Source of the DNA: Cymbidium sinense
Lineage: Eukaryota > Streptophyta > Magnoliopsida > Asparagales > Orchidaceae
NCBI GenBank assembly: GCA_021442155.1
Contig: CM038215.1
Span: 213,274,982-213,338,981, forward strand
Length of the DNA: 64,000 nt
Direction of reading: 5' to 3'
Shown here piece after piece: positions 1-12,873 of the stretch (position 1 is its first letter; each line of letters begins with the position of its first letter). The position numbers were made by a program, and so were the translations under genes. The notes under the pieces are model-generated. The model saw nothing but the letters and a program-made list of their open reading frames with translations. It was not told the origin of the DNA and did no database searches.

Positions 1-159
1 CCTCAAATCAATCCAATCCCTTTGATTTTCTCTTCAAAAACCATTTCTTCAGTCATATGCCCAAATATAAACATAAACTACAATCATCAAACCAAAATCA
101 AACTAACCCAAAATAAACCCACATTCATCCTTTGAACTTGAAATTGTCAAATGAACCAA

Positions 160-1450
160 AACCCATTTGACTCCAAATCAGTTAAGCCCATATGTGAGAT
201 CAAGCTAATTGAACTACTTAGGCTCACTTGACCCAAAGTGACCTAAAGCACCTTTTTGAGCCAAATTCTAATCCAACCCAAATTAGATTAAAGTAAGCCC
301 ATCTAAGCCTCACATTGTGAGCAACAATCATCCTAGATGATCAATCACTTAAATTGGGTCAAACCAAGTCAAACCTAACCTTTGACCAAGTTAACATTTA
401 GCCCAAATGAAACCCAACAAGTCAAAATTTATTGTAAGCCAAAATTGATTGAAACCATTGATCTAAACCAATTCATAATCAATGATTGAACTTGACCAAG
501 CCATCAATTGCCAAACCAAGCCTAATTGGCCACTTGACCTAAGTTGACCCAAGTTGACCTAAAAAGTCAAAATGGGTCAAATCTTGATCTAAGCCAAATT
601 GATTGCAACCAATGTCAAATTCATTCTAATTGATTATTGAACTTCAATTGCCTTGACCAACTAGACTCAACCTAGCCCAATTGACCATGAACCCAACTTG
701 ACCTAAAAGGTCAAATCAATTTAAAATCAAACTAAATCAAAATTGATTGAAACCAAAGCTTACAATATATTTTAAATGATCAACCAAGCCTAACCCAACC
801 CATGGCCTAACCCAATTGGGTCAAATGGATCAAATTGGTCAACTTGACCCATTTGACCTAAATGTACCTAAACGAACCAAAACCAAATCTAAACTAAATT
901 GAACCAAACCAATGATACCCATAGGCTCCAAATGATCATTTGAACTTGGTTTGACCAAATTTGACCAATTGGTCAACCTGACCCAATTTGACTCAACTTG
1001 ACCTAAATTGGTCAAATTGAACCAATTCAAATAGAATAAACTCCAAATCACTTGAAATTTGGCCCAACTCATTTTTGAATCATTTCAAATCTTCCCAAAT
1101 CAAAATCAAGGCCAAATGACCATTTCACCCTTAGGTAAAAGCATATCTTATGACCAAATTCACTTAGAATTTGGTCATTTCTTTCTCAAGGACACTTGGC
1201 ATCTTCTAGTGGTCCACATGGACACTAAGGCTCGTGGTGAACATGACCCAATGACCTTGGGTCAGCCATGACCCAACCCAAGGCCAAATTGACCCCTCCA
1301 ATGGGAATTGAGCACTTGGATCACCCAATGCACTCACCTAGCACTGGGAACTCACTCTCCTCCACTCCTCTACCCAAAACTACTCGCATGGGTTATTTTG
1401 CAACCAAAATTGTCCCTTCAATCTTAAAATTGAGCTAAAATGAAACTCAA
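160..1450. promoter_or_regulatory. W-box-like hexamer cluster in R1 copy A
   Basis: The segment is packed with TTGACC, TTGACT and their complements GGTCAA and AGTCAA; I count about 28 by eye, for example at 167-172, 358-363, and a dense run at 825-1020. TTGAC(C/T) is the core site for plant WRKY factors. About one or two would be expected by chance at this base composition. Equivalent segments in copies C, D, E and F have the same texture. It may be a WRKY-responsive LTR region or simply a decayed short tandem array; the sequence alone cannot tell. Confidence 0.5.
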
Positions 1451-2271
1451 CTCTTGACCATCTGATCCAAGGAGGGGGAGATATACTGCCCCTCATTCCC
1501 ACTCAAACCACAAGCATTCAATTCGACTGAGCTCTAGGAATCAAAACCAAGCTTCCCAAAGCCATTTTCAAGCTCCCTTGATTTCTCCTGCTTGATTTTG
1601 CCCAAACTTGAAATAGGGGAGGTCAATCCAAAGCCAAACTCATACAATTCTCCATCAAAACCAAATTATCCTTGTAAGCACCATCAAGGGACTTCATCAA
1701 GCTCAATCAAGTTATTTCCCAAGTCATTAAGCCATGGAAGGAGGACTTTGATCAAGGTCGGTCACCTTTGAAGGGGAGCTTGGTCAACTGAACCATCCAC
1801 TCCAAATCAAGACTTGATACCTTCAATAAGGCTTTTTCTCTACTAGACGAAGCTACCTGCTTCGTTGGAAGCAGTGATAGCCTCCGGTGAGGTATTGCTC
1901 AAAACCATAGCCATAGGAATTTTTGCTTGGTCCTTTGTGAAGGAAATTGTAATCCCATCAAATATTGATCATTAGATATATTACTTGTGCTTCCTCGAAG
2001 GTGTGGGGTGAGTTTTAACTCCATCCAAGCTTAAGTGAGCTCAGATCGAGCGATGATCAATGGAGGACATCCATCTCTCACCGCGAGAAGAGATAGATCA
2101 CACACCGTCCATTCCATGTGATTGGAATGGATGATTGTGATTAGATCATAATAGATCCCCCTCTGATTTAAGCATAAATCAAGATTAATCCCGATCATCC
2201 GATCTTAGATCGGATGGCCTGTGGAGAAAGCACGTCCGTCACTGGCTGACACAACAGGCAGATGTGACAAC

Positions 2272-2287
2272 TTAAATAACCTATTCC
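2272..2287 (-). promoter_or_regulatory. Candidate R1 core promoter module (copy A)
   Basis: On the minus strand this reads GGAATAGGTTATTTAA. Copies D (35982-35997) and F (62265-62280) both have GGGATTGGTTATTTAA at the matching place. It joins an inverted CCAAT box (ATTGG, altered in this copy) to a TATA-like TTATTTAA, and lies in a locally GC-richer part of the repeat. Its conservation among otherwise diverged copies suggests a promoter, but no transcription start can be shown. Confidence 0.4.
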
Positions 2288-5200
2288 ATCGTGCCATATG
2301 GAAAGCATGTCGCGTCAGCCACCATGTGGCCCGATGAGATTAGGGGGTTAATTAGCCTTAATTAATTCATTTTTAATGCTGAAGCTACCAAAACTCATTA
2401 CTAATTGTAGAAAAATCTAAAAAAATATAAACTTAAGTTAATTTTAAAGATAATTCAAAGGAGAATAATATAAAATTAAAATCAATTGATTTTGAACTAT
2501 ATTTTTCACTCAATTTGAGTTTTATTAAAAATATAATTAAGCTAATTACTCCTTAATTGCTTCATCAATTAATTCCAAACTTCCTAAGGTTGATTAGTGG
2601 GATGACCTCTACCTCCCATGATTTTCTTGGAATTTATTGTTGAATTAATTAGAGGAATTGCTTATTTCACTAATCACTTTTCTAATTAATTAAATGATTA
2701 ATTAACCTATTAAAATTCATTAATTAAATTTTCTAATTATCATGAAATAGTGAATGGACTTGGGGAATGAGATTAGAATTTCTTTTCCAATCTTTTCCCC
2801 TAAGTTCATTTCCTTTGGATAAACACTTAATTAATTTGCAAATTGATTAATGGCTTAATCACTTCATTAATTGGTTTAATTAATCAACTCAAAACTAAAT
2901 CACTCCAGAACTTAATCACTTAATTCTTGGGTAGATTCTTAGGTGTTCAATAACCTAAGAGGATTTCAAAGGATATTATAATCAAACTACATGTGTAGGA
3001 TGCTTATAAAAGTACTTAATTAAACCCTTTAGCTTAATTAATCAATAATTATGAGCCAATTGCATTAGGACCCTTTATTTCTTTGGTGCATTGATAATTT
3101 AAATTCCATGTGGTTGCATATCATATGTTGGCTCATAATTATTTGGTTAATTATGTTAAGGGGTAATTAATGGATTTATTTCATACCTTAACCTAAACAA
3201 AATATAAAATCAACCTAATTGTTCTAAAATTAAACTAAACCAATTCACACATGGGAGAAATGAGTTAGGACCAACAAACCTTTCTCACATTTTCTAAGTC
3301 AAATCAAATTCAAAATAAAAATCTCCTTAAAGAATTTTGATTCACTTTAAATGATCTTATTTTATTGGATTTTCTTTAGGAATTAATTAGGGTGAATGAA
3401 GTCATATGCTTACATCACTTTATTTCTTTCCAAATATGTTAAATATTATTTTCCATATGAAATCATGCATTCATTTCTTTAAAAAAAATCAATTAAATAA
3501 AATATTTTCCTTTATGTCAAATTTCATATTTTGGCTAAAGTTAAGAATATGAGTGGCTATTATCACTATTAAACAAAAAAATTATTTTCAAAACCTATAA
3601 TCAAAGATTATGAATGATGTGATGCTACTTATAAGTACATATAAGCTTGCATGTGATTATAGCATAAGATGTGGTTTATGTTATTTTCTTCTCTTCTCTT
3701 AACATGGACTTGCATAGGATTCAAAAAGTGTATAGTTCATTTGAAAAGAACATAACACTTGCTTAAATCTATTCCTATGCACTCATATGTTATGATTTAA
3801 GAAGGATCCTCACATTACACATGTAAATTATACAACCAAATCAAACATAAAAAATATCTTTTGCATGATTCTTCATTCATTTGTTTCTTTTTGTACATTT
3901 ACATGTATTTAAGAAAAGTGGTATATTAGTCTGGACATCCTGGGGCTGTGAGGCTTTAAGTAGCCTTAAATAGGTCTTGTACCTTACGCCCCTGGTGTAG
4001 GAAATAATAACATCGTCTCACTTATGACTTTTATACATGTAGATGTGCATTTTGTTAATGGATGAGAAATCCCATTTTCTACATAATAAAAATAAGCATC
4101 AATGGAACATCCAAATTTTAAAATTATATCTCTTAGCATTCATCATCAAAGTGTGCTAAAATTTGCATTGTATGTATAGCTATGCTTAGGATCATTCATA
4201 TGCATGGTATACATGGTGGAAAGAAATAAATGGTTGTGTGTTATGTGGTGATAATCCACCTTAACTAATCCTAAGATGCCTTTCTTATTTAATAGGGCTA
4301 TTTAGAGCAAATCTAAACTTAAGATTAATTAAAACACATAATAAAATATCACTAAAGAAAAAATCATTAATGAACCTACCTTAGAAATTACTTAAGGTAG
4401 GGATGAAAGAGAAGTTTTCTTCTCTTTTCTTCTTTTCACAACATTTAGTAACTAAGTGTAGGTTCATTCAAACTAAATCAAATCATAAACTAAAATTGAC
4501 AAATCAACTAAATAACTTAAAATGAAACCACCCTCTAAATTGAATCCTTCACACTTAGAAAATTTCAACCTTATAGCCTAGCTAAGACATGCCACACAAG
4601 CCTTAAATGGCACACACATTAGGCTAAGTCATCATTTCTAGCTCTATATTTGGGAGGTGCATGATTTGATGCCTGATTTTATTTTGTGATGTAATGTTGT
4701 TAGACTGGATGTTAGGGTATATGTGTGTAGTCTAGATGATAGGGTGATCTTAGCATAATCATATTTTTTGCATGGGGTTGTGCTTAAAGGGCACTGTAAT
4801 AAAAATATAAATTCCTTTATTGTGCAGGTTGCTTATACCCCTAAGCATAACCCAAATTAGAATAGGTGGACTTAGTTACCCATGTGTGGGGTGCTAAGTC
4901 CAAATTATTCATATAACTGCTTGGGTTGTGTGGTATGTTTAGCTAATCTCTATTTTGTAGGTTTAGTTAGACTTATCTTTTCCATTTTGATATAAATTTT
5001 GCAATTAAGATTTAGAATGAATGTTATGGGGAATTAGGATGAACATTGGTTATAAGATCATGTCTTATGTACCATGTTAAGCCTTGGAGCAAACTACATC
5101 CGAAGTCAAAATGAAGAATATAAAGAAAGAAATAAATAAAGAAATGAAGAAATGAAGACCCCATAACATGAATTCCTTCTAAATTATAATTATTCATTTA

Positions 5201-6694
5201 TAATTCGGGTTGTATAAGGGTAGAGCTCGGCTACCCATTTTCCTTTTCGGGTTTATGCGGTGGAGCCCGACCACATCGGCCTCTTATTCTTTTGCGCTAA
5301 TTTCATAAAATGATTGATGTTTTGTGTATGATTGCCCAATTAGGATGGCATGATTTTCCTAGTTTCATAATTGCTTGATGGTTGTTGAATGGCCTGGATG
5401 CGATTAGACTCTTAGGGAAAAATAAATTTTATATCGAATTAATCAACCCAAAATTAAAATTAAATAACTCATAACCTCACCTAAAGCCTAGGACATAAAT
5501 CAAGATAATAAGAGATTTAGCAACCCCTTAGCTGGATGTTGTATGCCTAACATCATGCATAAATCATATTGCTTCACTCTTACTAATGGAGGGCTTCCAC
5601 CTTTGCTAGAGAAAATGGCTTAACCTTTGAGAGCCATGGTGGAAACACACATTCTTCTTTCTGGTTTTGGCCCATAACCAATTTCTCATGCATTAGACAT
5701 ATGAAATCCCATAGCTTGTGTTAAATAGAAATGTCCAAAAATCAAAATAAAACTTAACAAAATTTGTATTAGATTAAGTCATTATTCATGCCCTTCATGA
5801 TCTAGTCTCTTAGGGAGTATGTTTAAGGACTTGGTCTCCTTTCTAAATAAATAATAACCTAGCTATCTTGCAAAGCATAATACTTGCCTACATGTATTTA
5901 AAATCATAGGAGGAGTTAGTTTACGATCACTCCCATGCCATTGTAAGTTCAATAATCAGGTGATTTATTCTCTCTTGTAGAGGTAAATCATATACCCATT
6001 TTCGCCTTAGATTTAGGTCCTGCTTTGGCCCTCATCGAAGCTCCCTAGATTTAGGATCCGAGGTTGTTATTTCTCTTTGAGGGCTACAAGCATAAATCCT
6101 CACCTCTTAGGCATTTCCATGATTTTGTGTTGTAGAATTATAATCCTATATTTCTAATAAAAATTAAACTCAAATATATAATCCTCTTCAAATTTCAAAA
6201 ATATAAAGCCCAACCATTGCATAGTTTGGGATGCACACTAGGCTTCCTAGTATCATGAGCATCCCCTACTCATCTTCCTTTAGTTTCAATAATAACTCCC
6301 TCCTTTTGATCAATCCCACTTGATTTTTCAAAAAAAAAAAAAAACCAATTTGTTGATAGTCCTATCTTTGAAATCTTTAGAGACAATGATCATTTACCTT
6401 AATCGAGAGTATTCTTAAGAATCTCATTCCTTAAGATGTAATTAACTATGGGGGCTTGCCTTCATAAGGAACAAAATGAACTCAGTTTAAAAAAAATCTG
6501 CTTTACTTTTTCATGTAAAGTAGGGAAAAGATCTCTGGTACATTTGAAGACCCATTTTCCTTAGAAGTCCTTATTAGGTGATTAGGTACATTATAGGATG
6601 GTGACTTCTGTCTCCTGAGATAGTACATCATTCCTCAATATCTCACCTGATCACCCTAATAAGTACATTTGCGGATCTACGTGGTGCCCCAACA

Positions 6695-7393
6695 ATAATA
6701 TTTCATTTTTTTCATTCAACAAAAAAATAAAATTACACCACAGATACCCAAGGTCATAGGGTTACTTGTCTAAAGGAGGTCTTGATAACTCGTACCTTTG
6801 GTATAACATGGTACATATCTTGAAATTTATGGTGAAATACATACTAAGGTTAAATTATTTTTACTCAAATGTATTTGAAACATCCTAAAAATTTCATAAC
6901 ATCATCCTTATGTCCATATATGTATGCATATGTATATGAATTGACAAGTATATAGTTTGGACATCTTAAGAGCATGAGACTTTAAATAGTCCCAAGGGAG
7001 TATTTGATTATCTCACTTTCCTAGTTCAATAATGGCATATACTTGTATAAATTCAATGTACTCATGTGTATGTATATGTATAAGGTACGGTTAAATTAAA
7101 TGCTTTTAAGATAATTCATGCATCATATTCCATATGCAAGTTAATGTAAACGATATTCATAAATCCTTTCATATATTATGTGTGGGGTAATTGAAATGTA
7201 GTATGCTTATTAAATCTAATTATTTAATTAAGCATACTTATTTAATTAGTGAATATTAAAGAATGATGAAGAAAAATCAAGAGAGCATTATTGAATTAAT
7301 CATAGCACAAATTCATTAGAATACCTCTTCATATTTGATTAAAATCTCTTAAGTCAAATCCAAACATGAGACTTAATAAAATTTATAATATTT
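6695..7393 (-). mobile_element. Second, partial R1 fragment next to copy A
   Basis: Sequence around 6920-7070 (TTTGGACATCTTAAGAG, then a pyrimidine/purine-mixed block and a TACTTGTATAAA-like string) resembles the copy A segment near 3920-4040 in the same orientation. It appears to be a diverged middle piece of R1 lying head-to-tail with copy A. It ends at the start of the copia LTR at 7394. No coding potential is seen. Confidence 0.4.
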
Positions 7394-10300
7394 TGTTGAC
7401 TATACACCTTGTGTATCTCACCATTTGATTTAATGATAACAAACTTTGTGTAATAAAAACTAATTATTTCTTTACAGTATAAACTATCCACATTAATCAT
7501 TATAAAAGTTATTCTTAATTTAGATCTTATTGATGATAAATATATATTTTAATGCTACTAGTTATTTATTTTAAGTGTTTCAAAATTCACCAGAGTCAAC
7601 TTGCTTAGTCAAATCGAGAAAGTCATATCAGCTAGACTAGAGTAGTTTACAAATTTTGTAGGACTTACAATAAAATAAAGATCTCAATACAACAAAATAA
7701 ATGATCTATTTTATTTAAAATGTATCAATATCTTCTACATATTAAAATTGCATTATTTCTTGAACTATCCATTTTGGGCAACATTAATTACATGCACAAA
7801 TTAGTTTCATTTATTGTGCTTTCAATCAAGATAAATTAAGTTCACACTTCATTAAATTATTTCCATTCTTAATCTAATTTATTATCCATTTATTTCTTGC
7901 ATGAGAATAAATTCATTCTAGAATTATTCAAATTATTTTTTCTCTCTCCTATTCTTTTGTTTTCTCTCTTTTATCATCCTTATCATCCCAATAATGTTTT
8001 GGCCAAATTTTTCCATAATAATTCCCTTTTATTTAAATTTTAAAAATTTATTCATTTGAATTTTTGAATCTAAATTATTTTGAATTTAATGTGAAGATTC
8101 ATTGTCATATCAATGCAAAATTAATTTTAACCATTTATGGAATGATTTGGACGACCCTAGCATGATTTATTTCAGCTAATCAGAGTTTAATTGAATTATT
8201 TTAATTTACTTAAAATGAGCCATGTATTTATTTACTTTCCTAATATTTCAATTTTATCCTTTATGGAAATATATAATCTTCCCCCTTCTTATTTTATTTG
8301 GAGTAAATTGATCTATTTAAATTAATTCAAATATTTTTTAAATTGATCACCCATAATAGATTCATGATCAAATGCATTGAATGGAAATTAAATTCATTTT
8401 GGAAATCTTTTGGTCGAATTTCAATTTTGATTTTCTTTGATTTATTTTATTATTTTAATTGCATGACTTGCCTTAAATCATCTAAATTAATTTAGTTAAG
8501 ACCTTATCTCTCATATATCCTTCATTAAATCAAGATTTAACGCATTTTAGAAATACCTTGGCCTTCCTATGCTAATTGATCTTTAATTTATTTTAAATTC
8601 AAATGATTTTGAGTCACTTCCTTAATTTATTCCTTAAATAATTAAGGAGAGCTTATTTATATTAAGTGCATCCAAAAAAATTCCCTCCACTCTTGCATGG
8701 CCGACTTCATTAATTTTGAATTCAATTAGATTCAAATTTTAAATCATGTGTTTAATTATTCAATGTCACTTTCTTGCCAAAATAATATTCCCTCTCTTTA
8801 TTCATGCTTGGCCAAAATCATTAGATTAATTCTCTTGATTTTATTTAATTGGATTGATTAATTTTATTTCCTCATCTCTCTTTCTCTCTTTCTCTTGGCC
8901 ACAATTTAATTACCCTTATTTGAATTTATTTTGCATGTGTTTTTTTGTTTGATATCAAATGACTTATTAACTTTTTCCTCTCATAATTTTCCATTTCTTG
9001 TCTTTGCTTTGGCAGAAATTCCCATGAACTTAACTTTATTTAAAGAGAAGATCTCATGACTAAATTCATCTTAATTGTCTCCACCTTAGTTGAACCTATG
9101 CTAGTAAATTTCTTGGAGTTAAAGAACTAAAGCTCATCCCTCTTCTTCACTATTTCAACTGTACTCAAGTGGAGACCTTCTTCAACTTTTCAAGCCTCTT
9201 TTATTCCTTGGAAAGTTTGCATCAAGTCAAATGATTTCATTACTTACGTACAAAGGGTTAAGTAAGAGTACTTATTTCATTTCAATCTTTTGAATCATTG
9301 GTTTTATTGGTTTGATTTGGATTAAAAGATTTATGTGCTTTATGATTAAGCTTTTCTATAATATCCTTTTATTCATCTTCAAGTGATTCTTTTTGGTTTG
9401 ATTGATTTGAAATAATCTCTTTAAGACTTATCATATTTATTATCTTTCATAATTCATATTCAAATTAATTTGACATTCATGTGTTAACTAAAAAGGATTT
9501 TCTTTAACATTGGTAAAGATTTTCTAAAGTCCTTTTTAAATTCATCTTTCAAGAAACTTTGAAGTCATAGATCTCTTTGCATACTCATAAAGGACTTGAG
9601 TACGAAAAGTTTTAAGTTCATTGGTTTGATTTGAATGAAAAGTTTTATGTGCTTTATTGTCAAAATATTCACTTGATCTTTTTTCATTCTTCTTTCGAAA
9701 GATCTAAACGATTTTCTCTTTGGTTTGATTAAATTGATTTTACAAATAAGAAGTCAATATTAGATTGTTTGTTTAAAAGTATTTACTAGATAACTTATTT
9801 GAATTACATTATCATGCAAATGTTTAGATCATCCATGCGATGATTTCATATAGCTCTTCAAGTTCTTTCATTTCAGGTCTTCATTTCCTTTAAAATAAAA
9901 TATTTTCTTTTAAGACTTGTTTACTTCAATTGTTTCATATAAAGTCCATATTATTACTTTAACTTCAATTAAATAAAAAATTTAATCACCTTGAGTAATC
10001 TTTACTATTTGTCATAATATTGTGTTAGTTTGATTTGAGTGCAAAATCTTTTCTAAATTGAAAATTAGATACTTTGTATATTTTCTTCTTTAATTCTCTT
10101 GAGCTTTATTGGGGTTACTTTCTCGTATAAAAAAGTATGATGTTGAGTTGTACTTGCCCATGTAGGGAAGTACAATATTGGGTTGTACTTGTCAGTGAAG
10201 GAAAGTATGATGTTGGGTCATACTTGCCTATATACGAAAGTACATGTTGGGTTGCACTTGCCCAATGTAGGAGAGTACTAGTGATTGGTGTTAATCTCAT

Positions 10301-10564
10301 TTTAATAGTGAATTTCTAGTTAGGATGACTAGGCTAGATGTAGGATGATTTGTGGGTTTGTCCAAACCATGTGAAAATCCTTGTGCCTCTTATCTCCTTA
10401 ATTTTCTGCATTTAATTTTATTATTGTTTCAATATTTAATTATAAACAACCTTATATATTTTGTAACTAACCTAACAATTAAGTTTTAAAAACTAAGTTT
10501 TAATTTGATAGTCTATTAAAATACTTAATTCACCTCCCCTCTTAAGTCCTATAGCCTCTTAATA
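7394..10564 (+). mobile_element. Long copia-type LTR (left copy)
   Basis: Starts TGTTGACTATACACC and runs about 3.2 kb to a pyrimidine-rich end (CACCTCCCCTC at 10531) directly before a tRNA-Met primer-binding site. The first 840 bp are repeated in the same orientation at 18149-19036, with the same opening and many shared blocks. The order LTR, PBS, gag remnant shows this is the 5' LTR of a plus-strand element. It contains a 35-bp tandem array near its 3' end. At 3.2 kb it is long for a copia LTR. The last bases of the LTR are uncertain by a few positions. Confidence 0.75.
10133..10285 (+). repeat. 35-bp tandem array inside the copia LTR
   Basis: Four full units and a partial fifth begin near 10133, 10168, 10203, 10238 and 10273, a strict 35-bp spacing. 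The shared pattern is AAGTA-(C/T)-(A/G)-AT-TTGGG-TTGTACTTGCC, each unit carrying GTA-containing half-sites. Open frames on both strands here are by-products of a period that keeps frames free of stops, not genes. Confidence 0.85.
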
Positions 10565-10566
10565 AT

Positions 10567-10579
10567 TGGTATCAAAGCC
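10567..10579 (+). other. Primer-binding site (initiator tRNA-Met type)
   Basis: TGGTATCAAAGCC lies two or three bases after the end of the copia LTR. It matches the usual plant retrotransposon primer site TGGTATCAGAGCC except for one base. This fixes the element's orientation as plus and the inner edge of its 5' LTR. Confidence 0.85.
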
Positions 10580-10610
10580 TCAGCTCATTTAGTGGCTTAA
10601 CATCCCTGAG

Positions 10611-11385
10611 ATGATCACTATGGCACTTCAAATGGTTTCTTGCCCTTTTGATGATAAAATATGTTATGCACCTATTTTTGATAAAACTATTTTGATATAT
10701 AAAAAGTTAGATTCGTATGGTTTTTACAAAGTATTCATTCCAGAATGTGGCATATTTGTTCAAATGGTAGATTATCTTCTATTTTAGAAAGTGATATGAT
10801 TCTTTTAAATCAAAAGATAATTTCATATTTTATAAGATATCACTTTCTAATGAGCTTTTTTTTTTCTTAACTTTTAAATCTGGAAAAAATATACTTGATG
10901 CTCTCACATTGCTATATAGTTGTGATTGTAAGACAAGTGAGAAGAATTCTTTACAAGAAAAGGATATTCTTATTGAAAAGTTCACAAAATAAATTCAAAG
11001 CCCCAATTTCATTCCTTTGGTCATAAAAAGAGTAAGAAGAGAAATAAGAAAGGAAAAGAAAAAGAGAATAAAGAAGATTCTAATAAAAGCCTTATAGTAC
11101 TTACAAAAAAGGAAGAAAAAGAGCTTCCAACTACATCCCTCAAGACAGCTACCCAAAGATTCAATTCTCAAATTGATTCTGAGGATGACCATGAGGTAAA
11201 AAATATATCTTATGAAGAGTTATTTATTATCTTTGATGAATTTTGGATGTTTATAATAAATTTTAAAAAAAAATATGTTTTCACTAAAAGAAAGTCTAGA
11301 AATTTTAAAGTAAATCTTGACATTTTGATGGAAGAAAATGAGTCACTTTTATTACATTCTCAAAAATTTCACTTTTATTATTCTA
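10611..11385 (+). pseudogene. Copia gag remnant
   Basis: Lies just after the primer-binding site, where gag begins. Broken frames give a start (ATG at 10611 or 10620), a lysine-rich stretch around 11020-11120, and an acidic, coiled-coil-like end around 11170-11345 with the run SYEELFIIFDEFW and later MEENESL. These match the layout of gag proteins in SIRE/Maximus-like copia elements, which carry a basic segment and then a long helical 'YEEL...ENESL' segment. Stops and frameshifts are frequent. The rest of the polyprotein (protease, integrase, RT) is missing: R1 copy B begins near 11386. The lineage is my reading of short motifs. Confidence 0.5.
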
Positions 11386-12261
11386 AGTTATGAATTTTTA
11401 TACCAATCATAATCTAGTCTCTTAGGGAGTGAGTTTAGGGCTTTAAATTCTTTCCTAATAAATAATAGCTTAACTATCATATGAGGTGTTAGCTGACAGC
11501 CACTCTAGACGGTAATAAGTCCTAAAGAGTCAGAATTGGTTCACTCTCTTTGGTGGAGATGAATTTATACATCCCACCATCCTTGAGTAGATTTAGGTCA
11601 AGCTTTTAGCTTATGCTAGTACACTTTATATGGGTTCAGAGGCTACCTGTTTCTCTTTTACTATAAGTATAAATCCTCACCTCTTAGGCATTTTCTCAAT
11701 CTTGCATTATTGGAATCTATGCCCAAACATTATAATAAAAATATCAACTCAAACAAGAATAATTTTCACAATTGAAAATATAAAGAATCATTATATGATA
11801 GATTGAAGCACTCACTAGGCTTCATAGTATCATGAGTGCTTCTTACTCATCCTCCTTTGGAATATATTGAAAACTCTTTCAATTTGGACTTTCCTTTTTG
11901 ATTTTCTAATAATCATCAATCCATTGATATCCAATCCTTGAAATCCTAGGAAAAATTAGTTGACTACTTTATTTGAGAGTATTCTTAGAAATTTTTATTT
12001 CTTAGAATGTAATTAACTACGGGGGCTTGCCTCCATAGGGAACTAAAGAACCCATCTTAAAATCAACCTTACATTACTTCATCCATATAAAGTGGGGCAA
12101 AGTACTTTGGTATATGGATACCCATATGCCTTAGAAGTCCTTATTAGATGATTGAGTCCATCATAGGGTGATATTTCTACCTTTCATGGTAGTACATCAT
12201 TCCTTAGATGTTATACTTCATCATTTCGATAAGTACCCCCTAAGATCTACGTGATGTCACA
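11386..12261 (-). mobile_element. R1 copy B: first ~0.87 kb of the LTR, truncated
   Basis: On the minus strand it starts TGTGACATCACGTAGATC at 12261 and continues to near 11386, matching copy A from 6694 down to about 5790 (shared blocks include CTAGTCTCTTAGGGAG and TACGGGGGCTTGCC). It is cut where the copia gag remnant begins. An intact 5' edge of R1 directly after a minus-strand Athila-like env/pol region suggests B is the start of that element's 3' LTR, which would make R1 the LTR of an Athila-like family. Confidence 0.65.
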
Positions 12262-12309
12262 ATGAACCTCTAGAAAAAACACCACATATTATCCTTAATC
12301 ATATTACAA

Positions 12310-12873
12310 ATTAAATTATGAATTATCTTTTTTATTTCTATAGAACAAACCCTTTTGAATTGCATAAAATGACTATATCTCTAGTTACCTTACTGATATT
12401 ACCGGTGGGCATCAATTTGGCAGAAATGAAGTAATGCCAAGCTTTAACGTCAGTGGTAATGACAACAATAAGAAAATTAATAACCTTTTCCTCCCACCAT
12501 TTCTATTAAACATTAGCATTTCTGTGGAACCTAAGAATTTAATCAAAGTCTAGTTGACTATTAGAATAGAAAAGATATTTATCGTATGCATAATTTAGTA
12601 ATGTGTAACATGTATTAATGGTAATACTATTGAAACTTATCCATTTTTCACTCACAAAAACCTTATTGTCTAGATTCTCTTTTGTGTTGGTAAAGAACTC
12701 CCACACCATAAGGATAATGCATGCTTTGTTGCCATAGGCAAAATGTTTCTAGCCTCGCTCATTGATAATTCTTTTAATGCTCTCACCTGGAATGGTTTGT
12801 TTGTGAAGAGAGCATACTGATACCTCTCTTTCACCTCGACACTAATAAATTGATCTAAGTCACTCATGGTCAC
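12310..12873 (-). pseudogene. Athila-type env-like/ORF1 domain remnant
   Basis: The minus strand has an open stretch from 12873 to 12670 (67 residues, opening MTMSDLDQFISVEVKERYQ) with the 'F.S.E..ERY' pattern. Farther on, in another frame near 12340-12450, are KAWHYFISAKLMPTGN and VTRDIVILC. A W..F...L.PT.....V..D..IL pattern is characteristic of the plant retrotransposon ORF found beside Athila pol genes and often annotated as a putative plant transposon protein domain. Its place just downstream of pol agrees. It is broken by at least one frameshift and several stops. Confidence 0.5.

Larger units (their letters stand above)
1..6694 (-). mobile_element. R1 copy A: giant LTR-like repeat, cut by the window edge
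   Basis: Read on the minus strand it begins TGTTGGGGCACCAC at 6694 and runs off the left edge. The same series of blocks appears in inverted order in copy F (51965-64000): the segment near 52050-52870 matches 5780-6690, 53540-53930 matches 4730-5100, 59406-59720 matches 4370-4720, and 62160-62500 matches 2040-2350. The last 1.3 kb is made of short TTGACC/GGTCAA-rich strings. I find no long open reading frame; short ORFs here come from the low-complexity hexamers. The TGTTG start and the CAACA end seen in copies C and E are typical of LTRs. Compared with F, this copy lacks the hAT insertion (empty site near 4712-4728). LTR status is inferred; a large non-autonomous retroelement is the alternative. 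Confidence 0.7.

Noticed and set aside
839..1271. Two open frames on opposite strands in the left 1.3 kb
   Set aside because: They translate the TTGACC/GGTCAA-rich low-complexity zone (repeated W, L, N, F residues); the plus-strand frame at 63567-63770 in copy F is the same artefact.
10115..10319. Open frames of 60-61 residues on both strands
   Set aside because: Produced by the 35-bp tandem array in the copia LTR, not by a gene.
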